A stretch of 64,000 bases of DNA, from contig NZ_LJIX01000006.1 in assembly GCF_001420595.1 (NCBI RefSeq), positions 2,899,058 through 2,963,057 on the forward strand, in the 5' to 3' direction. Positions 8,287-16,498 of the stretch are shown one piece after another. How positions within the stretch are numbered: position 1 is the stretch's first letter; each line of letters opens with the position of its first letter. Position numbers and translations under genes: made by a program. Below the pieces are notes generated by a model. The model made no database searches, had not been told where the DNA came from, and saw only the letters and a program-made list of their open reading frames with translations. This DNA comes from Cytobacillus solani. Lineage in GTDB: Bacteria; Bacillota; Bacilli; Bacillales; Cytobacillaceae.

Positions 8287-8940
8287 TTAAATTCCATATC
8301 CTAGTAACCCCTTTTTCAACGCAATCTCAACAAGCTCTGGCCTTGTTTTCATTTGAAGTTTTTCCATCAAATTTCCTTTATGAGTTTCAACCGTTTTGAC
8401 ACTGATAACTAGCTGTTCAGCAATTTCCTTATTTGAAAATCCTTTCGCAATTAAAGTCAGCACCTCTTTTTCCCGATCAGAAAGAAGATTAAACGTGTCA
8501 ACATTCCCATTTCTCGCATTTCCAATATATTCCTCCATTAATCTTTTCGTAGCTGAAGGATGCAAATAAGCATTACCTGCAGCTACTGAACGGATCGCTG
8601 AAAGAAGTTCATCATGTGGAGCACTTTTTAAAATACATCCAGAGGCCCCTGCTTGAATGGCTCTGAATAAATATTCCTCATCATCATGCATTGTTAGAAT
8701 GAGGATGGCCGTTTCAGGCAACAGCTTTTTTAATTCTGTTGTTGCTGAAAGACCATCTTTCCCATGCGGCATGCTTAAATCCATCACAACGACATTTGGC
8801 TTTAATTCGAGTGACTTTTGAATGCCTTCATTCCCTTCAGAAGCTTCCCCTATCACTTCTATATCTGAATGATTGTTTAAAAGCATTTTCAACCCCATTC
8901 TTACGACTGCATGGTCATCACAAAGCAGAATTTTGATCAT
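8287..8940 (-). CDS. NarL/FixJ-family response regulator, NreC-like
   Basis: The 217-residue protein has a receiver domain (about 1-120) with acidic DD at 8-9, the phospho-acceptor Asp in VVMDLSMP and Lys in LKSAP, and a LuxR-type helix-turn-helix at about 148-205 (LSDREKEVLTLIAKGFSNKEIA). Its position between two histidine kinases that both have HisKA_3 domains makes it their shared partner. By analogy with NreC it should activate nitrate respiration genes; the palindrome pair upstream of the reductase operon is the candidate target. GGGGGAG precedes the ATG. Confidence 0.9.
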   Translation of the reverse strand: MIKILLCDDHAVVRMGLKMLLNNHSDIEVIGEASEGNEGIQKSLELKPNVVVMDLSMPHGKDGLSATTELKKLLPETAILILTMHDDEEYLFRAIQAGASGCILKSAPHDELLSAIRSVAAGNAYLHPSATKRLMEEYIGNARNGNVDTFNLLSDREKEVLTLIAKGFSNKEIAEQLVISVKTVETHKGNLMEKLQMKTRPELVEIALKKGLLGYGI

Positions 8941-8984
8941 GCCAGCTCCCCCTATCTTTGTTCGATTGTAAAGTGAAAATACAT

Positions 8985-9016
8985 AACAAGGGATTGCATT
9001 TTCGCAAATCCCTTGT
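8985..9016. terminator. Hairpin between the kinase and regulator genes
   Basis: AACAAGGGAT... pairs with ...ATCCCTTGTT across an 8-10 base loop. The T run is on the plus-strand side, so as a minus-strand terminator it would be weak. It may partly separate expression of narK-kinase from the regulator genes. Confidence 0.5.
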
Positions 9017-9024
9017 TTTTTCTC

Positions 9025-9675
9025 TTATATAAATGGAAGATAAAGTTCGACTACTGTCCCTTCGCCAATCTTTGATGAAAGATGCCATTCTCCCCCGATT
9101 AAATGCATTCTTTCCTTCATCGCTGCAAGTCCAGTCGATTGATGCCACCCTTTATCAATATTAAATCCTTTGCCATTATCTTTAATGATAATGGATAAAT
9201 GATCGAATTGCCACGCAAAAGTCATTTCTGCCTTCACTGTGTCTGCATATCTTGCAATATTCGCCAAAGCTTCTTGACATACTCGAAAGAGAGTGATTCT
9301 TTGCCTTTCCTCTAACGGAATTTCTTTACCGGAAGTCTCTAACTCTACCTCTATTCCGTATGTCGAAGTGTACAGCTTTAGATAGCTTTTCATCGCAGGA
9401 AGCAGCCCTAAAGTCGTAAGAGTAGGAGGATGGAGCTCAACAGCCAGCAGCCGGATTTCTTGAATCGTTTTTTCAAGCAATTCAGCCATATCACTAACAT
9501 ATCCCTTCATCTCAACCTGTTCAACCGCATTCCCAATAAACTGCATCCCTGTATAAAGACTATATAATGTTTGTCCGACCCCTTCATGCAGTTCGAGTGC
9601 AATTCGTTTAATCTCCTCTTCCTGAGATTGAATAATATAGGAACTAATATCGTTTTTAACTGGCTGTCTTTCCAT
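9025..9675 (-). CDS. Sensor-less histidine kinase (HisKA_3 + HATPase)
   Basis: At 216 residues this is only the transmitter part of a NarX/NreB-type kinase. HisKA_3 starts at about residue 15 with the His in IALELHEGVGQTLYSL, and HATPase follows (EALANIARYA, DNGKGFNI, TGLAAMKERM). There is no PAS, GAF or membrane domain and no Cys cluster, so it must take its signal from another protein. Its gene lies directly behind the NarK-PAS fusion gene (11 bp gap) and close to the NreA-like GAF gene, both candidate input partners. GGAGGGG precedes the ATG. Confidence 0.9.
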   Translation of the reverse strand: MERQPVKNDISSYIIQSQEEEIKRIALELHEGVGQTLYSLYTGMQFIGNAVEQVEMKGYVSDMAELLEKTIQEIRLLAVELHPPTLTTLGLLPAMKSYLKLYTSTYGIEVELETSGKEIPLEERQRITLFRVCQEALANIARYADTVKAEMTFAWQFDHLSIIIKDNGKGFNIDKGWHQSTGLAAMKERMHLIGGEWHLSSKIGEGTVVELYLPFI

Positions 9676-9686
9676 GTCACCCCTCC

Positions 9687-11219
9687 TTATGCCTTTTTAT
9701 TCTTATGATTTGAAATATCACTAAACATCCCCGCATATTGAACTACTTCACCAGCATCGTTCTTTACTGCACTAATCGTCAGCCATTGGAGATATTCCTC
9801 TCCATCTTTACGGCTATTCCATATTTCACCTTGCCAGAACCCGTTAGTTTCAATTGAACGCCAGAGATCTTCATAAAAAGTCTTCGGTTGTTTATTCGAT
9901 TTAAGAATATTCGGGTTCTTTCCAATTGCTTCAGCTGCTTCAAAGCCTGTAATCTTAGTAAAAGCTGGATTGACAGAAATGATTTTCCCGCTCATATCTG
10001 TAATCATAATCCCCTCAACTGTGTGATTTATAACTTCATTAGCAAGACTCATTTTCCCTTGGAAATACATCCAAACAACTAAAATCAAGCTTGCGAGAGC
10101 CACCTCTGACAGAGCCATAAAGCCAATCGCATAGTGACCAGTCAGATTAAATAGCAAGGTGAGGATAATTGGCGGGAAAAATCCGCCCAATCCACCCATT
10201 GCCGAAACAATCCCGTTCACAATTCCCGCTTGTTTACTAAAGTACATCGGTACCAGCTTAAAGATCACACCGTTCCCGATACCAGCGCAAAGTGCGATTG
10301 TTAAACACCCGAACGTATACCAGCCGATGGATGGAGCAAATGATAGGATCATGGCTGAAACCGTGTAAACGCCGAATACAAACATCAGAAGAATTAGTGA
10401 ATGAAAACGGTCTGCCAGCCATCCTCCTATTGGTCTCATAAGTGTGGCAATGACAATAAATCCAGCTGTACGAAAACCTGCATCTACCTTATCAAGACCA
10501 AAATTCGCAACTAGAAAGTTTGGCAAATAGATGGTGAAAGCTACAAAGGATCCAAATGTGATAAAATAGAACAAGCTTAGCAGCCAAAGCTTTTCATTCT
10601 TATATACACCTTTAATTTGTTCTAAAAGCGGTGTTTTTACTTTTGTTTCTTGTTTATCCCCTAAAAGGAAGTTAGCAATAATGAAAATACCTAGAATAAT
10701 GAGATATAGCTGTACAGTTGTTGACCAGCCCAATTTTGTTGCAACCACAGGTGCTGCAAATGCAGATATGGCAGTACCAAGATTTCCGGCACCGTATATC
10801 CCATTTACAAACCCATGTTTTTCCTTTGGATAATACTTTGGCAGAGAAGTAACCCCAACAGAGAACACGGCTCCACCAATTCCAAGAAATAATCCCCCTA
10901 CCAATAAATCTGCTAAAGAATTCGCAACACTAATATAATAAACTGGGAATAATAGCAGAACAAAGCTGATGAGAAAAATTTTCCTTGCCCCAAATTGATT
11001 GGCATAATACCCGAGCGGAACACGTAATATTGACCCTAGAATAACTGGGATAGCTGTCACAAGTGCCAATTGATTATCGGGAATGGCAATATCTTCTTTA
11101 ATAAACGGAAGTAAAGATGATATCAACACCCAAATCATAAAGCCGACTACAAGATTTAATGTTTGTAATGGGAGCTGTATTTTTCTAAGCATCTGGTCCA
11201 CGCTCTCTTCTAATAACAT
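9687..11219 (-). CDS. NarK-type nitrate/nitrite transporter with C-terminal PAS domain
   Basis: The 510-residue protein is a fusion. Residues about 15-385 form a 12-helix MFS transporter of the nitrate/nitrite porter family, with the glycine-rich stretches of that family (GIYGAGNLGTAISAFAAP in helix 5, GIVNGIVSAMGGLGGFFPP in helix 11). Residues about 393-505 are a PAS domain (EGIMITDMSGKIISVNPAFT, then WQGEIWNSRKDGEEY). No linker stop or frameshift is present. The fusion suggests a transporter that also reports, with the sensor-less kinase encoded next. AGGA stands 7 bases before the ATG at 11219, inside the end of the preceding gene; an ATG at 11192 is an alternative. Confidence 0.92.
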   Translation of the reverse strand: MLLEESVDQMLRKIQLPLQTLNLVVGFMIWVLISSLLPFIKEDIAIPDNQLALVTAIPVILGSILRVPLGYYANQFGARKIFLISFVLLLFPVYYISVANSLADLLVGGLFLGIGGAVFSVGVTSLPKYYPKEKHGFVNGIYGAGNLGTAISAFAAPVVATKLGWSTTVQLYLIILGIFIIANFLLGDKQETKVKTPLLEQIKGVYKNEKLWLLSLFYFITFGSFVAFTIYLPNFLVANFGLDKVDAGFRTAGFIVIATLMRPIGGWLADRFHSLILLMFVFGVYTVSAMILSFAPSIGWYTFGCLTIALCAGIGNGVIFKLVPMYFSKQAGIVNGIVSAMGGLGGFFPPIILTLLFNLTGHYAIGFMALSEVALASLILVVWMYFQGKMSLANEVINHTVEGIMITDMSGKIISVNPAFTKITGFEAAEAIGKNPNILKSNKQPKTFYEDLWRSIETNGFWQGEIWNSRKDGEEYLQWLTISAVKNDAGEVVQYAGMFSDISNHKNKKA

Positions 11220-11457
11220 AATTTAATCCTGCTTCATGGTCATATGCAGACCATTCATATTTGCTCATTTTCACATCTGCTTTTAACGGCACAGCGAAGA
11301 AATATTTATCATCAAAGTAAATACGCAGATGCGTCTTATCAGGACATAGTCCTGTTTTCGTTATCGTTTTTTTTACAAAAGGTGCTTGATCTTCACCGGG
11401 CTGATCTAAGATCGCTACTTCAGCCCGATGGGAAATAAATGACTCGATTTTTTCCAT
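11185..11457 (-). CDS. Small hypothetical protein of the nitrate operon
   Basis: This 90-residue soluble protein (start MEKIESFISHRAEV) is not recognised. Its ATG follows the stop codon of the previous gene after one base and its end overlaps the narK-PAS start by 35 bp, so it is translationally coupled on both sides. The frame continues upstream to 11568, but that part would duplicate the coding region of the neighbouring gene and lacks a ribosome binding site. Confidence 0.65.
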   Translation of the reverse strand: MEKIESFISHRAEVAILDQPGEDQAPFVKKTITKTGLCPDKTHLRIYFDDKYFFAVPLKADVKMSKYEWSAYDHEAGLNYVIRRERGPDA

Positions 11458-11458
11458 T

Positions 11459-11770
11459 TCAGTGGGTCCCACAGCTACCGCACCCTCTCTTTGCCGGATA
11501 GATAAACATTTTATAGCCTTGAAGTGTATCCCAAAATGTATCTTCTGCATGTTCCTCAATATAGGCAATGGTTTCTTCTTCTGATTGCCATTTGCTCATG
11601 CCTTTTACTTCAGCTACGACAATTTCCATGTCATCTTCAATTTTCTCGTCTAAATACCAATTTAAGCGAACACCTTTAAATAGCCTCGATAACATTTCGT
11701 CTACTTCTGCTGCAAAATTTCCGGAAGATTTTCTAATAAAACAAAAATCAAGGTATGTTTCACTGTTCAT
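11459..11770 (-). CDS. Small hypothetical protein with C-terminal CGSCGTH
   Basis: The 103-residue protein is acidic and mostly soluble, and ends in RGCGSCGTH. This CxxC-H tail could bind a metal or Fe-S cluster. I do not know the family. The ATG at 11770 has AAAGG ten bases upstream and is preferred over a GTG three codons earlier. Its place between the Rieske/ferredoxin reductase genes and the transporter suggests an accessory or assembly role, which is inference. Confidence 0.65.
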   Translation of the reverse strand: MNSETYLDFCFIRKSSGNFAAEVDEMLSRLFKGVRLNWYLDEKIEDDMEIVVAEVKGMSKWQSEEETIAYIEEHAEDTFWDTLQGYKMFIYPAKRGCGSCGTH

Positions 11771-11775
11771 TTGAC

Positions 11776-11967
11776 TCACGCCTTTACATTTTTCATCTTT
11801 TTATAAGCAAATAATGCGATTGGGAACAACACGATATTTAATCCGCAAAATATCAATGTGTTGACATAATTTTCATAAAAGAATTGATGAACCATATATT
11901 GTGTAAAAATAATGTTTAGGAACAAAATGAATGCAAGGACGGCAACTCCTACGTAACTACGCTTCAT
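11776..11967 (-). CDS. Small two-helix membrane protein of the nitrate operon
   Basis: The 63-residue product has two predicted transmembrane helices (about 7-28 and 34-54) joined by a short loop and ends in a basic tail. It overlaps the Rieske gene stop by 11 bp and has AGGGTG before the ATG. It could be a small subunit that anchors the electron-transfer chain, but no homologue is recognised. Confidence 0.65.
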   Translation of the reverse strand: MKRSYVGVAVLAFILFLNIIFTQYMVHQFFYENYVNTLIFCGLNIVLFPIALFAYKKMKNVKA

Positions 11968-12484
11968 AACGTTTCACCCTTACTGCATAAATTGCTCCAT
12001 TTTCTACTTTCACTTGAATTTCTGGAAGCGGACGTCTTGGTGGTCCGGCTGTCGGTGCACCTGTTTCTGCATCAAAGAACCCATGATGGCAAGGACAAAC
12101 CATTTGGTTTTGTTCTTTCACCCAAAATACTGGGCAGCGAAGATGTGTACATGCATTTTGATAAGCAACATATTTGTTTTCATTTAGTCTGATAATAATC
12201 GCATCATCATGATCACCAGGGAATTTAAATTCCAATGAATCTCCTACCGCTAATTTGCTTACATCCGTAATTTTTTTATGCGGATACTCTTTCTCTCCTA
12301 GTCCCATTAATTCCTTTGCTGCAACAGCTCCCCATGGAAGGGAGGAAACAGCGAATACACCAGCAGCCCCAGCCAATGTTTTCATAAACCCGCGTCTATC
12401 CAATTTTCTTTCATTATTCCGTTCAATATTGTGTGTGTAATTATCTTCATTAAAGGGAATTTTATTATTTTTATCTGATGGCAT
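11957..12484 (-). CDS. Tat-exported Rieske [2Fe-2S] protein
   Basis: The 175-residue protein has a twin-arginine signal (DRRGFMKTLAGAAG at about residues 30-43, hydrophobic to about 55), so it should be exported folded and anchored or released at the outer membrane face. The Rieske cluster motifs are complete: CTHLRC and CPCHHGFF, with a following GPPRRPLP loop. In Rieske-cytochrome b complexes such proteins carry electrons from quinol. Here it lies between a ferredoxin and small genes of a nitrate reductase operon, not in a qcr operon. GGAGG precedes the start. Confidence 0.92.
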   Translation of the reverse strand: MPSDKNNKIPFNEDNYTHNIERNNERKLDRRGFMKTLAGAAGVFAVSSLPWGAVAAKELMGLGEKEYPHKKITDVSKLAVGDSLEFKFPGDHDDAIIIRLNENKYVAYQNACTHLRCPVFWVKEQNQMVCPCHHGFFDAETGAPTAGPPRRPLPEIQVKVENGAIYAVRVKRYEA

Positions 12485-12496
12485 TCCGAATCCCTC

Positions 12497-13060
12497 CTAA
12501 AATAGCTTAGTAACACCCTGTAAAATACCAGGGAGATTTACTTTCACGTTTGTTTCACCTTCTAGATAAGGCAGGCTTGTTACCCATTTGCCATTATCTA
12601 AATTGAATTGCTGCTTCTTGTTTTCAATCTCTTCGTCTGTTAGCCATTGAAGTGTATTAGATGGACAAACACTTGCACACATCGGCGGAATGCCATCCTT
12701 TGTCCGGTCAATACATAAATCACATTTATACATTAAGTTTTGTTCTGTATCAAATTTCGGTATGCCATAAGGACAAGCAATCGTACAGTTTTGACAGCCA
12801 ATACATTTCTCCACTAAAGCAGATAAAACAGCCCCTGTTTCATGGATTTGTATCGCTTGCGCCGGACAGCTTCTCGCACATGCAGGATTGACACAATGAA
12901 GGCACATTAAAGGCATCGTTTGTCTGTTAACTAGAGGGTTTACATCATAAACATAGTTTCTGTTTCTTTCTTCGTGTCCGCCGCATTGTGTACATGCTGC
13001 AAGGCATGAACGGCAGCCGATACAGTTTTCTAGTTCTAAATACAGCCTCTTTTTAGTCAT
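12497..13060 (-). CDS. Four-cluster [4Fe-4S] ferredoxin subunit (DmsB/NrfC-like)
   Basis: The 187-residue protein has the repeated CxxCxxxC arrays of DmsB/NrfC/PsrB-type electron-transfer subunits: CIGCRSCLAAC near the N-terminus, CLHCVNPACARSC, CIGCQNCTIACPYG and CDLC...CASVCP. These hold up to four [4Fe-4S] clusters in a line between a membrane subunit and a molybdenum enzyme. There is no signal peptide, so it is cytoplasmic like the catalytic subunit encoded immediately upstream (start abuts the stop). Confidence 0.93.
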   Translation of the reverse strand: MTKKRLYLELENCIGCRSCLAACTQCGGHEERNRNYVYDVNPLVNRQTMPLMCLHCVNPACARSCPAQAIQIHETGAVLSALVEKCIGCQNCTIACPYGIPKFDTEQNLMYKCDLCIDRTKDGIPPMCASVCPSNTLQWLTDEEIENKKQQFNLDNGKWVTSLPYLEGETNVKVNLPGILQGVTKLF

Positions 13061-15238
13061 TTATTGCACCTTCTTCATTTCAGCATTTTCTACTTTTTCT
13101 AATTGTGCAGCACATGCTTTAAATTCTGGCATTCTTGAAATTGGATCCAATGCTGCAATTGTTAATAGATTAATAGATTGTTCGTGACCAAAGTGATATG
13201 GAACAAAGACCGTATCCTTACGAATCGCTTCTGTTATTTTTACTTTGTAAATAGCTTCGCCTCTTCTTGTAAATAGGCGGACTCTTTCTTCATGCTCCAT
13301 CTTATATTTTGCTGCTGTTTCCGGATGCACTTCCACAAACGGCTCTGGACACATATCGCGAAGGAATGGAATTCTTCTCGTTTGGTTCCCTGATAGGTAA
13401 TGGTAAACAACACGTCCAGTTGTTAAGCGCAATGGAAACTTTTCATCTGGCTCCTCTGCTGGCGGACGGTAAGGAAGTGCGCAAATTTTTGCTTTTCCGT
13501 CTGGATGATAGAATTTCTTGTCTAGGAACATATGCGGAGTCCCTTGATCATTTTCATCCTTACATGGCCAGAACACACCATCTTGCTTATCAATTTTATC
13601 CCATGTCGCACCGTAGTAATCTGCATAACCGCCCTTACTTGCCAAGCGGAATTCGTCTGCTACGTCTTTTGCTGTTTTTAAGTGAGAGAAGTATTTTCCT
13701 TTGCCTAACCGTTCTGCAAGCTCTGCTTGAATTTGCCAATCCGGCTTGGATTCGCCAAGCGGCTCTTGTGCCTTGTTAATTTTAATAATACGGCCTTCAA
13801 GGTTTGTCACTGTTCCTTCATCCTCTGACCATGTAACCGTAGGGAGAACAACATCCGCAAATTCTGCTGATTCAGAAAGATAGAAATCAGCACATACCAT
13901 GAAGTCTAAGCCTTTTAATGCTTTTCTGACAAAATTTAAGTTGGGAGCAGATACAGCTGGGTTTGAGCATAATAGGTATAAGCCTCTAATTGTTTTTTCT
14001 TCCATTAATTCGAACATTTCATAGGCAGAAACCCCTGGCTCTGGCATTTCATCTGGTGTAATACCCCATACTTGGCATACTTCCTTTACATGCTCAGGGT
14101 TCGTAATTTTCCGGTAGCCTGGCAGCAAATCGGATTTCTGTCCATGCTCACGGCCGCCTTGACCATTCCCTTGGCCAGTGAATGTCGCAACACCTGATTT
14201 CGGACGGCCAATTTTACCTGTAACTAGCGCCATATTTGTATAGCCTGATACATTATCTACCCCTTTATGCTGTTGTTCGATTCCACGTGCAAACATGACA
14301 ACTGCATTTGGAGCTTTCCCGTAAATTTCTGCTGCTTTGATGATTTTTTCTGGTGCAACACCTGTTAGTTCACTTGTATATTCTGGAGTGAATTCTTTAA
14401 CCAGCTCTTTTGTTTCTTCAAATCCGTTCGTATGCTGATTAACAAATTCTTCATCTGCATACCCGTTTTGAATTAATAGATTTAAGATTCCATTTGCAAG
14501 TGCAAGATCTGTTCCTGGTTTCAAGTCGAGATGTACATCTGCTCTTCTAGCAATTGGTGTTTCTCGCGGATCAGCGACAATAATGTAGCCGCCTCTTTCC
14601 TGTACGTTCCAGACCCGGAACATCGATGTTGGATGGCATTCCGCTGTGTTGCTTCCGGCAATGAACAAGCAGTCTGTTTCATGAATATCTGTCCAAGGCA
14701 ATGTTGAACCTCTATCCACCCCAAATGAACGGAGGAAGCCACCGGCAGCACTTGACATACAGAAGCGCCCATTATAATCGATATAGCGTGTTCCGAGAGC
14801 TACACGTGCAAATTTCCCTGTTAAGTAGCACTTTTCGTTCGTCATTGACACACCGCTGAATACGGATAGTGTGTCATTCCCATATTGTTTTTGCATTTCA
14901 GTAAATTTCTTAGCAATTAAATCGTATGCTTCTTCCCAGCTTGCTTCACGGAAGCCTTCTTTCGTTCCTTTTAATGAAGCATCATCACGAATAAGCGGTT
15001 TTAAGATTCGATCATCATGATTAGTTTGCTGGTAAGCGGTAACCCCTTTCGGACACATCTTTCCAACTGTAACCGGCCAATCATAACGGGGCTCAACCCC
15101 GATGATTTTATTTGTTAACGTATTTACCCGTAAATTCATGCCGCATTGCATACCGCAATAGCTGCAATGTGTTTTTACGAGCGTTTCATTCGGATGTCTT
15201 ACATTCTCTATTTCTTTGAAGAACTTATCCCTTTGCAT
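13061..15238 (-). CDS. Molybdopterin oxidoreductase, NapA/Nas-type (probable nitrate reductase catalytic subunit)
   Basis: The 725-residue enzyme begins without a Tat signal and carries an N-terminal [4Fe-4S] motif (HCSYCGMQC...KMCPKG). The likely molybdenum ligand is the Cys in GRFCMSSAAGGF, which matches the Nap/Nas/Fdh type rather than the Asp of NarG. AECHPTSMFRVW follows, also as in NapA. A C-terminal molydop-binding domain is present (TTGRVVYHYLSGNQTRR). Nitrate reduction is inferred from the NarK, NreA-like and NarL-type genes downstream; formate dehydrogenase is the main alternative. The enzyme would be cytoplasmic. Its start overlaps the cytochrome b gene by 14 bp. Confidence 0.88.
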   Translation of the reverse strand: MQRDKFFKEIENVRHPNETLVKTHCSYCGMQCGMNLRVNTLTNKIIGVEPRYDWPVTVGKMCPKGVTAYQQTNHDDRILKPLIRDDASLKGTKEGFREASWEEAYDLIAKKFTEMQKQYGNDTLSVFSGVSMTNEKCYLTGKFARVALGTRYIDYNGRFCMSSAAGGFLRSFGVDRGSTLPWTDIHETDCLFIAGSNTAECHPTSMFRVWNVQERGGYIIVADPRETPIARRADVHLDLKPGTDLALANGILNLLIQNGYADEEFVNQHTNGFEETKELVKEFTPEYTSELTGVAPEKIIKAAEIYGKAPNAVVMFARGIEQQHKGVDNVSGYTNMALVTGKIGRPKSGVATFTGQGNGQGGREHGQKSDLLPGYRKITNPEHVKEVCQVWGITPDEMPEPGVSAYEMFELMEEKTIRGLYLLCSNPAVSAPNLNFVRKALKGLDFMVCADFYLSESAEFADVVLPTVTWSEDEGTVTNLEGRIIKINKAQEPLGESKPDWQIQAELAERLGKGKYFSHLKTAKDVADEFRLASKGGYADYYGATWDKIDKQDGVFWPCKDENDQGTPHMFLDKKFYHPDGKAKICALPYRPPAEEPDEKFPLRLTTGRVVYHYLSGNQTRRIPFLRDMCPEPFVEVHPETAAKYKMEHEERVRLFTRRGEAIYKVKITEAIRKDTVFVPYHFGHEQSINLLTIAALDPISRMPEFKACAAQLEKVENAEMKKVQ

Positions 15239-16307
15239 TTTGGTTTGCCTCCTTCACTTTTACCTCATGGGTAGGGAAGCCGGAAAATTGTGCAATCCGG
15301 TATTTTCTGCGACATGGAAGACATAATTCAGCGAGATGGTAGCCTTCCTCTGTTTTAAAATGAATATCGTTCACGCCGAGAACTTCGACGACATCTTTTG
15401 ATTGTTCTGTTGAGACAAATTCTGTTTCACATACTTTACATTTTTTCATCGATTGCTCCCCATAGTACTCGCGGTAATTTTTCGCAAATACACTCAACGG
15501 ACGGAACGGGATATGAGCAAGTTTTCCGAACGGAAGATAGATTAAAGTAATAATAACTGTCCATTGGTGGATTAAAGACATGGCTGGCTGACCATGACCA
15601 TGCATAAACATATTTAAAAAGGTTAGAAGTAATCCTGTCACACTTACTAATATCAACATAACTAATGGCAAGAAATCGTACATGAATTTCTGTTCTGCTC
15701 TTGCCTGCATATTTTTGAAACGGCGGTAAAGCACCATGCACACACCTGCAATTACCATGACAGCAGTAATATTCAAGGCATTATAGGAAAGGTTTGCGAT
15801 AATTCCATCAGCTGGTACTGTCAAGATTTGCATTCCGAAAAGAATAATATTGTACATGCCATTATCATCCATTGTGAAGTACATCCAGCCAAACACGAGC
15901 GGGAATGTTACACAGCAAGCGAGGATACATCCCCAGCCGATTAACACGTGCTGCGTCCATCGGTAAATTCCCCTATTCCAGATGAAACGATATGTGGCTA
16001 AATGCTCTACAGATGTTTTGGGTGTTGATTTTCTAAAAAGCAGCTTGATTCCCTTTTTAATAATTATTTTTGTCGGCGGTCTTTCTCCCCAAGCAATAAA
16101 TCGGTAAAAGAACCCGCCAAGAAAGACAATCGTTCCAACCATATAGCCATATAAATTTAAATCGATATGTGTGAACATCCTAGTACCAATGAATGTTAAG
16201 ATGAAAAGTCCACAGATAGCCAGAAACATAGATTTTGCAAACTTTGAAGCAAATGCATTATTAATTGAATGGACCGGCTTTTCGTTAACAGCAGCTTTTG
16301 CCTGCAT
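15225..16307 (-). CDS. NarI/HdrE-like membrane cytochrome b with C-terminal double CxxC
   Basis: The 360-residue protein has about six membrane helices (residues about 25-285) with histidines placed for heme b, for example RWTQHVLIGWG and HQWTVIITLIYLPFGKLAHI, as in NarI/DsrM/HdrE quinol-oxidising subunits. The last 75 residues are soluble and hold KCKVCETEF and LCLPCRRKY, a zinc-ribbon or Fe-S-like pair of CxxC motifs. This extension is unusual for NarI. It is the first gene of the operon, with GAGGGGG before the ATG, and probably links the quinone pool to the reductase. Confidence 0.75.
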   Translation of the reverse strand: MQAKAAVNEKPVHSINNAFASKFAKSMFLAICGLFILTFIGTRMFTHIDLNLYGYMVGTIVFLGGFFYRFIAWGERPPTKIIIKKGIKLLFRKSTPKTSVEHLATYRFIWNRGIYRWTQHVLIGWGCILACCVTFPLVFGWMYFTMDDNGMYNIILFGMQILTVPADGIIANLSYNALNITAVMVIAGVCMVLYRRFKNMQARAEQKFMYDFLPLVMLILVSVTGLLLTFLNMFMHGHGQPAMSLIHQWTVIITLIYLPFGKLAHIPFRPLSVFAKNYREYYGEQSMKKCKVCETEFVSTEQSKDVVEVLGVNDIHFKTEEGYHLAELCLPCRRKYRIAQFSGFPTHEVKVKEANQNAKG

Positions 16308-16342
16308 TTCATATTCCCCCTCAAAACATTTAACTTACTTTC

Positions 16343-16406
16343 ATTGTAGAAGTTTGTAGATTTATAATATATAGGGGAAACTCCTTATCTTTTTGGGGAA
16401 ATCCCC
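16343..16406 (-). promoter_or_regulatory. Activator-type promoter with two GC-rich palindromes (candidate NreC/NarL operators)
   Basis: Two GC-rich palindromes lie in an AT-rich gap: AGGGGAAACTCCTT at 16373-16386 (imperfect) and GGGGAAATCCCC at 16395-16406 (perfect). Their centres are 21 bp apart, two helical turns. On the minus strand a TACAAT -10 box at 16343-16348 has no -35 box at 17 bp, and the palindromes would be centred near -43 and -64, the usual positions of an activator. NreC is known to bind GC-rich palindromes, so this is the candidate target of the regulator at 8.3 kb. Confidence 0.5.
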
Positions 16407-16498
16407 TGATATTAAAATCATATATAAAACAGTTAACTGAATGAATATTCGAAACCTTTTACCTATTCGATCGTATACTTAATAGAGGGGGCAATTAA

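Noticed and set aside
13309-13779. 156-codon plus-strand ORF
   Set aside because: It is antisense to the molybdopterin oxidoreductase, has no ribosome binding site, and its composition is what the reverse of a coding strand gives.
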